Origin: Lutraria lutraria
Lineage: Eukaryota > Mollusca > Bivalvia > Venerida > Mactridae
Length of the DNA stretch: 64,000 nt
NCBI GenBank assembly: GCA_964023205.1
Contig: OZ026841.1
Location: forward strand, 28,410,399 to 28,474,398
Direction of reading: 5' to 3'
A program made the translations under genes and the position numbers. Positions 25,528 through 37,828 of the stretch are shown in pieces (positions within the stretch are counted from its first letter, which is position 1; every line of letters starts with the position of its first letter). The notes under the pieces are model-generated. The model saw only the letters and a program-made list of their open reading frames with translations. It was not told the origin of the DNA and made no database searches.

Positions 25528-25697
25528 GTACAACCTCTCCAAAGCAACAACCCCTGGGAGTAGCAAAATAATGTTGTTATTGAGAGGCTGGTGCGCTAGA
25601 GAGACTAAACTTATACATGTAGTTAAATGTGCACTGATCATGCTATAGCTAAAGAAAGGTTGTTGCTCAAGAGAGGGCCGCTCTGGAGAGGTTGTTC
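25528..25697 (+). mobile_element. Foldback MITE (family 3), copy 1
   Basis: The left end TACAACCTCTCCAAAGCAAC and right end GCTCTGGAGAGGTTGTTCTA are inverted copies. Inside the left end comes CCCCTGGGAGTAGCAAA and a TGTTGTTATTGAGAGG motif; inside the right end comes GGTTGTTGCTCAAGAGAGGG. Relatives are at 47531-47630, 47718-47891 and 60293-60400. Confidence 0.8.
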
Positions 25698-25734
25698 TAT
25701 TTTCTTTCTTCTTTTTTTTGTTTGTGTAGGTTTT

Positions 25735-25880
25735 TACGCTACAACAGATGGCGGACAGTCCACCTAAGCATCGTTCCTGGGAAGAACCAGTACTTGACTC
25801 CTATCTTCCGTAAGCATCTGCTAACTTTTTCACATAAAGAGACTTGGTCGGTAGCGGGGCTCAAATTTGAATCGGCATTC
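25735..25880 (-). mobile_element. tRNA-derived SINE, same family as 59930-60124
   Basis: On the minus strand it shares with the copy at 59930-60124: GAGCCCCGCTACCGACC versus GAGCCCAACTACCGACC after the B box, then TTTATGTGA, TTAGCAGATGCTTACGGA versus TAGTTGCTTACGGA, then TTCTTCCCAGGAACGATG, then TTAGGTGGACTGTCCGCC. The tRNA head is badly decayed. It abuts the foldback MITE at 25528-25697. The 118-codon plus-strand open frame at 25692-26048, the longest in the window, runs antisense through this SINE and is therefore not a gene. Confidence 0.75.
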
Positions 25881-28800
25881 GCATGTTTTTACTGCTACCC
25901 TTTTGAAGTACATGTATGCTACTCGTTACCTGTCACGGGCACGGAGATATATATAGTGACTTTAGACTTCAAGAACGACTTGGAGCCATGCACATCAGTT
26001 GCATTTTACTGTGATTATCGAAACGAAAACCTGAAACAGACAGTTTAAAACACGTGCAAACATGTAACTTACGTACTACATACACATTTAGCATAGTGAA
26101 AGCATGGAAAAAATAATTATTGAACGATGCAATGATCTAATCATTAATCTTCATATGGTTTGCCTCTTTCAAAATTATATAGGACATGTATCGGAAACCC
26201 GACTTCGACTGTGAACATTTGATTGATAATCGAACGCGAAAATATATATGAGAGATAAACATGAACTATATACATGTTTGCTAATGTTATGAAACTATTT
26301 AAGTGATATAATACGTCATATGAATGTCAATTATTCGCAGGGAAACATTTCAATATTGTCTTATCAGTTACATCAGTCTGATATGAAATGCAAGTTCTAT
26401 ACGAAATGGACCTTGTCACGAATTTAATGAATAGCTCGATTTTGCATAGGGCGTGTATCATAATGTAATATTACACTGTCACATGCGGGCTTGTGTTATT
26501 GCATTTTGATCATTATGAAACATAATTTATGATAACGCACTAACCTTTTATGCTTATAATTTATATAAATATGAAAAAGGATAAAGGAAGAAAACGAACA
26601 GAAAAAACTCTTTTCCAATATCAACCTTTCTTAAAAGCCTACTACACCAAACCAACCTCTCATATAAGACCATGAAAATTTGACAAAACACCGGGAGATT
26701 CCCAGATGGTACCGTCTTGGAAAGGTGAAAATCAACGCGGAATGAGTAAACACATAGTTAACGATTTACTAGTGTCAAACTCTCCGAGACTAGGACCTTG
26801 TACGTTGCACATGTCTTATTGATTTACTTTCAACAACAGAATGACTTGTAGTTTTAGTTTACGTGTTATTATATAATGCTCTTGTTGATATGAGACGTTT
26901 ATTCGAAAAAAAAAGATCTCTGGACACTTTACGTTATTGAATTTATAACTCGTTCACATAAATGTTGTTATCACCGGACGGAAAAAAGGCGTTTATTACG
27001 AACGTAATAATTTGTTTGAAATGCAAACCGGGTCTGTTTGTCAAAAGAATAATTCATTTTTATCGACATCGTGCACATAATGTGTAGGCTGCCTGCGAAG
27101 CAGCAATGTAATTAGACGACGCATGTCATGCAAAAACCATTCCGGAATTTTAGAATGACGTTATGGTTAACACATTATGAAGCAGCTAATCCAACAGTGG
27201 ATGCTTGAAGCTGAAATTAAGTGTCAAAACCAGCGGAGAACAACTTTAAAGCACGCATTATTATTGTCAAAGTGATGGCAATGTCTATCATTACACTAAC
27301 AGCATTACAAGAGTAAACAACGTCTATGGTATTTGTTAAAACCTTTGTTTCTGGTTTCCTGTCACCGGCGACACTAGATATTTTATTAGGCCCGATGCTT
27401 TCAAGAGCTCAAAAGGGCCCTACCAACCATATTTCTATGTAACCATTTCTTAGGCCTTATTATTATTATGCAGAATATCGTTGACAAGTTTGACAAGTAT
27501 TTCACTTGTTTAATGCAGCACATTGAAAAAAAACTCCAACTCAGAAATTCGATAGGAATCCTGTAAAAGATTTACTCAAAATATCTGTATCAAAATCTAA
27601 ATAACCTAAAATGGACTTACCATTATTTTCACTGAAGCCTTGAGTATGAAATAAAACTACGTCCCCTTAATTCTCTAAATGAATAAGTTATAATGGACTA
27701 AATGATGCATAATTATACCGGTATGCAAGCGGAATGTCTGGTGGATGTTTTGGAATACAAAATAACTAAATCACATGTTTATGTTTCTACTATGGCAATG
27801 CTTTATCAAAATATGCAAAAGCTAAACGTGACGAAGCAAAATGAATCAACGATGAATCGTATTGTCTCCGCGGCATTTGAAAAGCAATGTTGTCTGCACG
27901 AGGAATGATCCAAAAAGTTGACAAAATAGTGCAAAGTGTAAGATACGGTACAAGATGTGTAATGTTTTAATGTCCAAAACGTTATCGTAGTTATGAAAAG
28001 CAGGGAACCAGGCAAATCGTGGTACACGCAACTAGCCGAGTTGACGTTGTCGTTACATGACCGTGACAAATGATCGAACGCAACAGCCCCCACAGTACAA
28101 AACGTGAAAAAAATGGAATTCTATAAAAGATAAAAGCATTTTTTTTAGATAAGCTACACAGGATTCCAAGTTTAGCTTTTGTTTGTTTAAAAAACCTGAA
28201 AATATGTTTTATTCCGTTTTCGAACTGTTTATCTTTACTTTTCTACATGCATTGGTAGTGGTAAGAGCGACCGTGGTGGGTGAGGTATTTTTTCTAAACA
28301 AGTGTCTGTGGTTCAGTGTGTAAATGAAACATTAGCAATTTCCGCTTTGATACATTTGCTGTTGTTTAATATCCCAATACATCTTGCTATAAGAGGTACT
28401 CAGTCTACTAAACATATTACGCTTGTATGGTTCCGTTAACACCAGTGTGACTTGTTTCAAACAATCAGACGATGTTATGCGATTTGACTGTACTGAACAC
28501 ATTTTGTATAACATAATAGTACTTGCTGACTTGTCTATGCTAATCAGTGCAATTTGTGTTGTTGTTTTGTAAACTTGTCAGTAACGCCTCAAATAACGAT
28601 ACAAATTATTGTAGACCTTTGGTATCGTGTGCGAAAGTTACGTAAATAAATGATCAAGTCATTTGGGAGTTATTCAATTTAGCCCCTGTAGTTCAAACTA
28701 TTAGCAACACGCAAATGAAATCGATGGATGTACATGAATTAATCCATTTTGACATCGTAAGACATTTACATAATTGGTTTTATACAGAACTTGTTTAATT

Positions 28801-29145
28801 AAATCGTGGATAAGTAAGATATCACGTGTATACTGTCGACTAAACACTGAAATGGAGATATTCGAGACTGAGTAACAAGCTGTAAAGTGATGCGATCATT
28901 AGCATTTAAAGACATTGAACCAGGAATGCGAGACATGTGACTTATGGACCAGCAAGTTCTCTGAGTCCACAGTAGGGGCTAATAAAACAGACAGGGTCAT
29001 TGAAAGACTAGCTTTTCTTAACATAATCAGTTACTATGATGCTTATATAAACATAAGGAAGTTAGTCATAAACTAATTATCAATTTAAATCAACAACCAG
29101 AATTGACTTATTGGATTTGTTATTTGGTCAGGCGAGAAGTTCATT
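25881..29145. other. No gene recognised
   Basis: Over 3 kb of mostly AT-rich DNA. Overlapping open frames at 27702-27908 (plus) and 27806-28093 (minus) share no recognisable domain. No repeats with partners elsewhere in the window were found. Confidence 0.5.
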
Positions 29146-29146
29146 C

Positions 29147-29345
29147 TCAAATTTCAAGCCATCCCGAGTGACTGCGTCGTACGGTTTTACCATCAAATTG
29201 TCCACCAACAGGCAATATCTTTACACGTACGTACTCGGAAACCCCAATGCTAGCTGACCGCATCTCGATATTTTTACACAAAGGCCCGTGTTCTTTAGAA
29301 GACTGGAAAAACTGAACTTGTTGACATACACTATGGATGCTCACA
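29147..29345 (-). other. GC-richer open stretch, possible exon (weak)
   Basis: This ~200 bp is clearly less AT-rich than its flanks and is open on the minus strand for about 70 codons, with a mixed composition (short motifs such as SSKEHGPLCKN and VRVKILPVGGQFDGK) unlike the Ile/Asn/Lys/Phe-rich translations elsewhere. An in-frame stop lies just upstream and one just after. There is no convincing splice pair or neighbouring exon, and I do not recognise a domain. It could equally be a fragment of a transposable element. Confidence 0.15.
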
Positions 29346-29969
29346 ACGAGGACGAAAGTTCCTCACAACATTTTTACCGAAGGATAAATTACACTCGTTG
29401 TAAGTTAAACGGACGTGGTGACTAGACATAACTAGACAGATGAGGGATTTAGACATCCAGTATCTTTTTGGGGGTTACTCACAAAGGAACATTTCAATGT
29501 ATTTAAATAACCAAACAGATATTAATTTGATTGTATCAAACCCATTCCAAATTTTCTCATGAAAATGCGCCTGCTTTTATTTTGTTTGCAGAAAAAAATA
29601 TTATTTTAAAAACCCGCATGACGACATTTTGATTTTCAATGCGTAGTTATCCTTAAGCAGACACATGAAAAAGTTAATCAATTTAGGAATCTTACATATT
29701 ACGTCTGCATTTCGATAAGCAGACATTAGATATCAAGAAAATGATACTGGTTTATTTCTCAGAAAGTATGACGAGATGCAAGTGATACCTAAATGAATTA
29801 TATAACAATTTCACTTTTAAACACGTTCGATATGATATAATTGATGAAGTCCGATTCTAGAAGAGATTGCTATGTCCAATACAACTATAATTATATACCA
29901 CGTAATTTATTGGTCATCTTTCATCAGTGTATTCCAAAAATCATTCAAAATATAATTTGAATAGATATT

Positions 29970-32900
29970 TGTTAGCAGTTCTTACAGTAACCTTTGTCTT
30001 GACAAACATCCAGTAGCAGTTCTTAGAGCATCCTTTGTCATAACAAACATTTAGTAGCAGTTCTTACTGTAACCTATGTCATAACAAACATTCAGTAGCA
30101 GTTCTTACAGTAACCTATGTCATAACAAACATTCAGTAGCAGTTCTTACAGTAACCTATGTCATAACAAACATTCAGTAGCAGTTCTTACAGTAACCTAT
30201 GTCATAACAAACATTCAGTAGCAGTTCTTACAGTAACCTTTTTCATAACAAACATCCAGTAGCAGTTCTTAGAGCATCCTTTGTCATAACAAACATTCAG
30301 TAGCAGTTCTTACAGTAACCTATGTCATAACAAACATTCAATAGCAGTTCTTACAGTAACCTTTGCCATAACAAACATTCAGTAGCAGTTCTTACAGTAA
30401 CCTTTGTCATAACAAACATTCAGTAGCAGTTCTTACAGTAACCTTTGTCATAACAAACATTCAGTAGCAGTTCTTACAGTAACTTATGTCATAACAAACA
30501 TTCAGTAGCAATTCTTACAGTAACTTATGTCATAACAAACATTCAGTAGCAGTTCTTACAGTGACCTATGCCATAACAAACATTCAGTAGCAGTTCTTAC
30601 AGTAACCTTTGTCATAACAAACATTCAGTAGCAGTTCTTACAGTAACCTTTGTCATAACAAACATCCATTAGCAGTTCTTACAGTAACCTATGTCATAAC
30701 AAACATTCAGCAGCAGTTCTTACAGTAACCTATGCCATAACAAACATTCAGTAGCAGTTCTTACAGTAACCTATGCAATAACAAACATTCAGTAGCAGTT
30801 CTTACAGTAACCTTTGTCATAACAAACATTCAGTAGCAGTTCTTACAGTAACCTATGCCATAACAAACATTCAGTAGCAGTTCTTACAGTAACCTTTGTC
30901 ATAACAAACATTCATTAGCAGTTCTTACAGTAACCTATGCCATAACAAACATTCAGTAGCAGTTCTTACAGTAACCTATGCCATAACAAACATTCAGTAG
31001 CAGTTCTTACAGTAACCTATGCAATAACAAACATTCAGTAGCAGTTCTAACAGTAACCTTTGTCATAACAAACATTCAGTAGCAGTTCTTACAGTAACCT
31101 ATGCCATAACAAACATTCAGTAGCAGTTCTTACAGTAACCTTTGTCATAACAAACATTCAGTAGCAGTTCTTACAGTAACCTATGCCATAACAAACATTC
31201 AGTAGCAGTTCTTACAGTAACCTTTGTCATAAAAAACATTCAGTAGCAGTTCTTACAGTAACCTTTGTCGTAACAAACATTCAGTAGCAGTTCTTACAGT
31301 AACCTATGCCATAACAAACATTCAGTAGCAGTTCTTACAGTAACCTTTGTCGTAACAAACATTCAGTAGCAGTTCTTACAGTAACCTATGCCATAACAAA
31401 CATTCAGTAGCAGTTCTTACAGTAACCTTTGTCATAACAAACATTCAGTAGCAGTTCTTACAGTGACCTATATCATAACAAACATTCAGTAGCAGTTCTT
31501 ACAGTAACCTATGCCATAACAAACATTCAGTAGCAGTTCTTACAGTAACCTTTGTCGTAACAAACATTCAGTAGCAGTTCTTACAGTAACCTTTGTCATA
31601 ACAAACATTCAGTAGCAGTTCTTACAGTAACCTTTGTCGTAACAAACATTCAGTAGCAGTTCTTACAGTAACCTTTGTCATAACAAACATTCAGTAGCAG
31701 TTCTTACAGTAACCTTTGTCATAACAAACATTCAGTAGCAGTTCTTACAGTAACCATTGTCATAACAAACATTCAGTAGCAGTTCTTACAGTAACCTATG
31801 CCATAACAAACATTCAGTAGCAGTTCTTACAGTAACCTTTGTCATAACAAACATTCAGTAGCAGTTCTTACAGTAACCTTTGTCATAACAAACATTCAGT
31901 AGCAGTTCTTACAGTAACCTTTGTCATAACAAACATTCATTAGCAGTTCTTACAGTAACCTTTGTCATAACAAACATTCAGTAGCAGTTCTTACAGTAAC
32001 CTATGTCATAACAAACATTCAGTAGCAGTTCTTACAGTAACCTATGTCATAACAAACATTCAGTAGCAGTTCTTACAGTAACCTATGTCATAACAAACAT
32101 TCAGTAGCAGTTCTTACAGTAACCTTTGTCATAACAAACATTCAGTAGCAGTTCTTACAGTAACCTTTGTCATAACAAACATTCAGTAGCAGTTCTTACA
32201 GTAACCTATGTCATAACAAACATTCAGTAGCAGTTCTTACAGTAACCTTTGTCATAACAAACATTCAGTAGCAGTTCTTACAGTAACCTATGCCATAACA
32301 AACATTCAGTAGCAGTTCTTACAGTAACCTTTGTCGTAACAAACATTCAGTAGCAGTTCTTACAGTAACCTTTGTCATAACAAACATTCAGTAGCAGTTC
32401 TTACAGTAACCTTTGTCATAACAAACATTCAGTAGCAGTTCTTACAGTAACCTATGTCATAACAAACATTCAGTAGCAGTTCTTACAGTAACCTTTGTCA
32501 TAACAAACATTCAGTAGCAGTTCTTACAGTAACCTATGCCATAACAAACATTCAGTAGCAGTTCTTACAGTAACCTTTGTCATAACAAACATTCAGTAGC
32601 AGTTCTTACAGTAACCTTTGTCATAACAAACATTCATTAGCAGTTCTTACAGTAACCTATGTCATAACAAACACTCAGTAGCAGTTCTTACAGTAACCTA
32701 TGTCATAACAAACACTCAGTAGCAGTTCTTACAGTAACCTATGCCATAACAAACATTCAGTAGCAGTTCTTACAGTAACCTATGCCATAACAAACATTCA
32801 GTAGCAGTTCTTACAGTAACCTTTGTCGTAACAAACATTCAGTAGCAGTTCTTACAGTAACCTTTGTCATAACAAACATTCAGTAGCAGTTCTTACAGTA

Positions 32901-34400
32901 ACCTTTGTCATAACAAACATTCAGTAGCAGTTCTTACAGTAACCTATGCCATAACAAACATTCAGTAGCAGTTCTTACAGTAACCTTTGTCATAACAAAC
33001 ATTCAGTAGCAGTTCTTACAGTAACCTTTGTCATAACAAACATTCAGTAGCAGTTCTTACAGTAACCTATGTCATAACAAACATTCAGTAGCAGTTCTTA
33101 CAGTAACCTATGCCATAACAAACATTCAGTAGCAGTTCTTACAGTAACCTATGCCATAACAAACATTCAGTAGCAGTTCTTACAGTAACCTACGCAATAA
33201 CAAACATTCAGTAGCAGTTCTTACAGTAACCTTTGTCATAACAAACATTCAGTAGCAGTTCTTACAGTAACCTATGCCATAACAAACATTCAGTAGCAGT
33301 TCTTACAGTAACCTTTGTCATAACAAACATTCAGTAGCAGTTCTTACAGTAACCTATGTCATAACAAACATTCAGTAGCAGTTCTTACAGTAACCTTTGT
33401 CGTAACAAACATTCAGTAGCAGTTCTTACAGTAACCTTTGTCATAACAAACATTCAGTAGCAGTTCTTACAGTACCCTATGTCATAACAAACATTCATTA
33501 GCAGTTCTTACAGTAACCTTTGTCATAACAAACATTCAGTAGCAGTTCTTACAGTAACCTTTGTCATAACAAACATTCAGTAGCAGTTCTTACAGTAACC
33601 TATGTCATAACAAACATTCAGTAGCAGTTCTTACAGTAACCTTTGTCATAACAAACATTCAGTAGCAGTTCTTACAGTAACCTATGTCATAACAAACATT
33701 CATTAGCAGTTCTTACAGTAACCTTTGTCATAACAAACATTCAGTAGCAGTTCTTACAGTAACCTTTGTCATAACAAACATTCATTAGCAGTTCTTACAG
33801 TAACCTATGTCATAACAAACATTCAGTAGCAGTTCTTACAGTTACCTATGTCATAACAAACATTCAGTAGCAGTTCTTACAGTAACCTATGTCATAACAA
33901 ACATTCAGTAGCAGTTCTTACAGTAACCTATGTCATAACAAACACTCAGTAGCAGTTCTTACAGTAACCTATGTCATAACAAACATTCAGTAGCAGTTCT
34001 TACAGTAACCTATGTCATAAAAAACATTCAGTAGCAGTTCTTACAGTAACCTTTGTCATAACAAACATTCAGTAGCAGTTCTTTCAGTAACCTTTGTCAT
34101 AACAAACATTCATTAGCAGTTCTTACAGTAACCTATGTCATAACAAACACTCAGTAGCAGTTCTTACAGTAACCTATGTCATAACAAACACTCAGTAGCA
34201 GTTCTTACTGTAACCTATGTCATAACAAACATTCAGTAGCAGTTCCTAGAGCAATCGTTGTCATAACAAACATTTAGAAGCAGTTCTTACAGTAACCTAT
34301 GTCATAACAAACATTCAGTAGCAGTTCCTAGAGCAATCGTTGTCATAACAAACATTCAGTAGCAGTTCTTACAGTAACCTTTGTCATATCAAACATTTAG
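29970..34400 (+). repeat. 41-bp satellite array, about 108 copies
   Basis: Uninterrupted head-to-tail array. The unit starts CAGTAGCAGTTCTTACAGTA, continues ACCTNTGTCATAACAAACATT and is 41 bases long; no length variants were noticed in the core. Most copies differ at only a few recurring sites: CCTATG/CCTTTG, GTCATAAC/GCCATAAC/GTCGTAAC/GCAATAAC, ATTCAG/ATTCAT/ACTCAG. The edge copies are the most divergent: units with TAGAGCATCC or TAGAGCAATCG occur near 30020, 30265, 34240 and 34335, the pattern expected if unequal crossing-over homogenises the middle. No open frame crosses it. Confidence 0.97.
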
Positions 34401-36114
34401 AAGCAGATTCATCAGTAGGTCTTTCAATAACCTTTGTATTGACAATCATTTATCTGAAGTGCTTACACTATTTCTATCTTACCAAACATGCATCAGTAGG
34501 GCAAACAGCAACCTTTGCCATAACAAACGTATTTCAGTAATGCTTAACTTGCAGTAATTTTTGTCACAAAAAACTTATTTCAGCAGTGCTTTGTTTGCAA
34601 TAATCTTTGTCATAACAAACGTATTTCAGTAATGCTTAACTTGCAGTAATCTCTGTCATAACGAACATATTTCAACAATGATTTGCTTGCAATAATCTTT
34701 GTCATAACAAACGTATTTCAGTAATGCTTAACTTGCAGTAATCTCTGTCACAACGAACATATTTCAACAATGATTTGCTTGCAATAATCTCTGTTATAAC
34801 AAACGTATTTCAGTAATGCTTTGCTTGCAGTAATCTTTGTCATAACGAACATATTTCAACAATGATTTGCTTGCAATAATCTCTGTCATAACAAACGTAT
34901 TTCAGTAATGCTTTGCTTGCAGTAATCTCTGTCATAACGAACATATTTCAACAATGATTTGCTTGCAATTATCTTTGTCATAACAAACATATTTCAACAA
35001 TGATTTGCTTGCAATAATCTTTGTCATAACAAACATATTTTTACAATGCTTTGCTTGCAGTAATCTCTGTCATAACGAACATATTTCAACAATGCTTTGC
35101 TTGCAGTAATCTCTGTCATAACGAACATATTTCAACAATGATTTGCTTGCAATTATCTTTCTCATAACAAACATATTTCAACAATGATTTGCTTGCAATA
35201 ATCTTTGTCATAACAAACATATTTTTACAATGCTTTGCTTGCAGTAATCTCTGTCATAACGAACATATTTCAACAATGATTTGCTTGCAATAATCTTTGT
35301 CATAACGAACATATTTCAACAATGCTTTGCTTGCAATAATCTTTGTCATAACGAACATATTTCAACAATGATTTGCTTGCAATTATCTTTGTCATAACGA
35401 ACATATTTCAACAATGATTTGCTTGCAATAATCTTTGTCATAAGGAACATATTTCAACAATGATTTGCTTGCAATAATCTTTGTCATAACTAACATATTT
35501 CAACAATGATTTGCTTGCAGTAATCTCTGTCATAACAAACATATTTCAACAATGATTTGCTTGCAGTAATCTCTGTCATAACAAACATATTTTTACAATG
35601 CTTTGCTTGCAGTAATCTCTGTCATAACGAACATATTTCAACAATGATTTGCTTGCAATTATCTTTGTCATAACAAACATATTTCAACAATGACTTGCTT
35701 GCAATAATCTTTGTCATAACAAACATATTTTTACAATGATTTGCTTGCAATGATCTTTGTCATAGCAAACATATTTCAACAATGATTTGCTTGCAATAGT
35801 CTTTGTCATAACGAACATATTTTTACAATGATTTGCTTGCAGTAATCTCTGTCATAACAAACATTCATTAGCAGTTCACACAATAACCTATGTCGTAACA
35901 AACACTCAGTAGCAGTTCTTACAGTAACCTATGTCATAACAAACACTCAGTAGCAGTTCTTACAGTAACCTATGTCATAACAAACATTCAGTAGCAGTTC
36001 TTACAGTAACCTATGTCATAACAAACATTCAGTAGCAGTTCCTAGAGCAATCGTTGTCATAACAAACATTCAGTAGCAATTCTTACAGTAACCTTTGTCA
36101 TATCAAACATTTAG
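34401..36114 (+). repeat. Higher-order repeat unit 1
   Basis: First 1,714-bp unit. It differs from units 2 and 3 at shared sites, for example TCTTACCAAACATG here against TCTTAACAAACATG, CAAACAGCAACC against CAAACACCAACC, and GTCACAAAAAACTT against GTCACAAGAAACTT. Confidence 0.9.
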
Positions 36115-37828
36115 AAGCAGATTCATCAGTAGGTCTTTCAATAACCTTTGTATTGACAATCATTTATCTGAAGTGCTTACACTATTTCTATCTTAACAAA
36201 CATGCATCAGTAGGGCAAACACCAACCTTTGCCATAACAAACGTATTTCAGTAATGCTTAACTTGCAGTAATTTTTGTCACAAGAAACTTATTTCAGCAG
36301 TGCTTTGTTTGCAATAATCTTTGTCATAACAAACGTATTTCAGTAATGCTTAACTTGCAGTAATCTCTGTCATAACGAACATATTTCAACAATGATTTGC
36401 TTGCAATAATCTTTGTCATAACAAACGTATTTCAGTAATGCTTAACTTGCAGTAATCTCTGTCACAACGAACATATTTCAACAATGATTTGCTTGCAATA
36501 ATCTCTGTTATAACAAACGTATTTCAGTAATGCTTTGCTTGCAGTAATCTTTGTCATAACGAACATATTTCAACAATGATTTGCTTGCAATAATCTCTGT
36601 CATAACAAACGTATTTCAGTAATGCTTTGCTTGCAGTAATCTCTGTCATAACGAACATATTTCAACAATGATTTGCTTGCAATTATCTTTGTCATAACAA
36701 ACATATTTCAACAATGATTTGCTTGCAATAATCTTTGTCATAACAAACATATTTTTACAATGCTTTGCTTGCAGTAATCTCTGCCATAACGAACATATTT
36801 CAACAATGCTTTGCTTGCAGTAATCTCTGTCATAACGAACATATTTCAACAATGATTTGCTTGCAATTATCTTTGTCATAACAAACATATGTCAACAATG
36901 ATTTGCTTGCAATAATCTTTGTCATAACAAACATATTTTTACAATGCTTTGCTTGCAGTAATCTCTGTCATAACGAACATATTTCAACAATGATTTGCTT
37001 GCAATAATCTTTGTCATAACGAACATATTTCAACAATGCTTTGCTTGCAATAATCTTTGTCATAACGAACATATTTCAACAATGATTTGCTTGCAATTAT
37101 CTTTGTCATAACGAACATATTTCAACAATGATTTGCTTGCAATAATCTTTGTCATAAGGAACATATTTCAACAATGATTTGCTTGCAATAAACTTTGTCA
37201 TAACTAACATATTTCAACAATGATTTGCTTGCAGTAATCTCTGTCATAACAAACATATTTCAACAATGATTTGCTTGCAGTAATCTCTGTCATAACAAAC
37301 ATATTTTTACAATGCTTTGCTTGCAGTAATCTCTGTCATAACGAACATATTTCAACAATGATTTGCTTGCAATTATCTTTGTCATAACAAACATATTTCA
37401 ACAATGATTTGCTTGCAATAATCTTTGTCATAACAAACATATTTTTACAATGATTTGCTTGCAATGATCTTTGTCATAGCAAACATATTTCAACAATGAT
37501 TTGCTTGCAATAGTCTTTGTCATAACGAACATATTTTTACAATGATTTGCTTGCAGTAATCTCTGTCATAACAAACATTCATTAGCAGTTCTTACAATAA
37601 CCTATGTCGTAACAAACACTCAGTAGCAGTTCTTACAGTAACCTATGTCATAACAAACACTCAGTAGCAGTTCTTACAGTAACCTATGTCATAACAAACA
37701 TTCAGTAGCAGTTCTTACAGTAACCTATGTCATAACAAACATTCAGTAGCAGTTCCTAGAGCAATCGTTGTCATAACAAACATTCAGTAGCAGTTCTTAC
37801 AGTAACCTTTGTCATATCAAACATTTAG
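36115..37828 (+). repeat. Higher-order repeat unit 2
   Basis: Second 1,714-bp unit, nearly identical to unit 1 and sharing with unit 3 the three diagnostic variants named under unit 1. Near its end the 41-mer block returns (about 37575-37828) with GCAGTTCTTACAATAACC where unit 1 has GCAGTTCACACAATAACC. Confidence 0.9.

Noticed and set aside
25692..26048. Longest open frame in the window (118 codons, plus strand)
   Set aside because: It runs antisense through a SINE (25735-25880) and starts in the edge of a foldback MITE; no domain is recognisable.
29970..34400. CRISPR-like appearance of regular repeats
   Set aside because: The 41-bp units are tandem with no unique spacers, in a eukaryotic context, with no cas-like genes.
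36646..36888. 80-codon repetitive open frame on the minus strand within the 46-bp satellite
   Set aside because: 46 bp shifts frame by one each unit, so the peptide cycles through three frames. It stays open only because one unit has GCCATAAC instead of GTCATAAC, turning a TGA into TGG. It is a by-product of the satellite.
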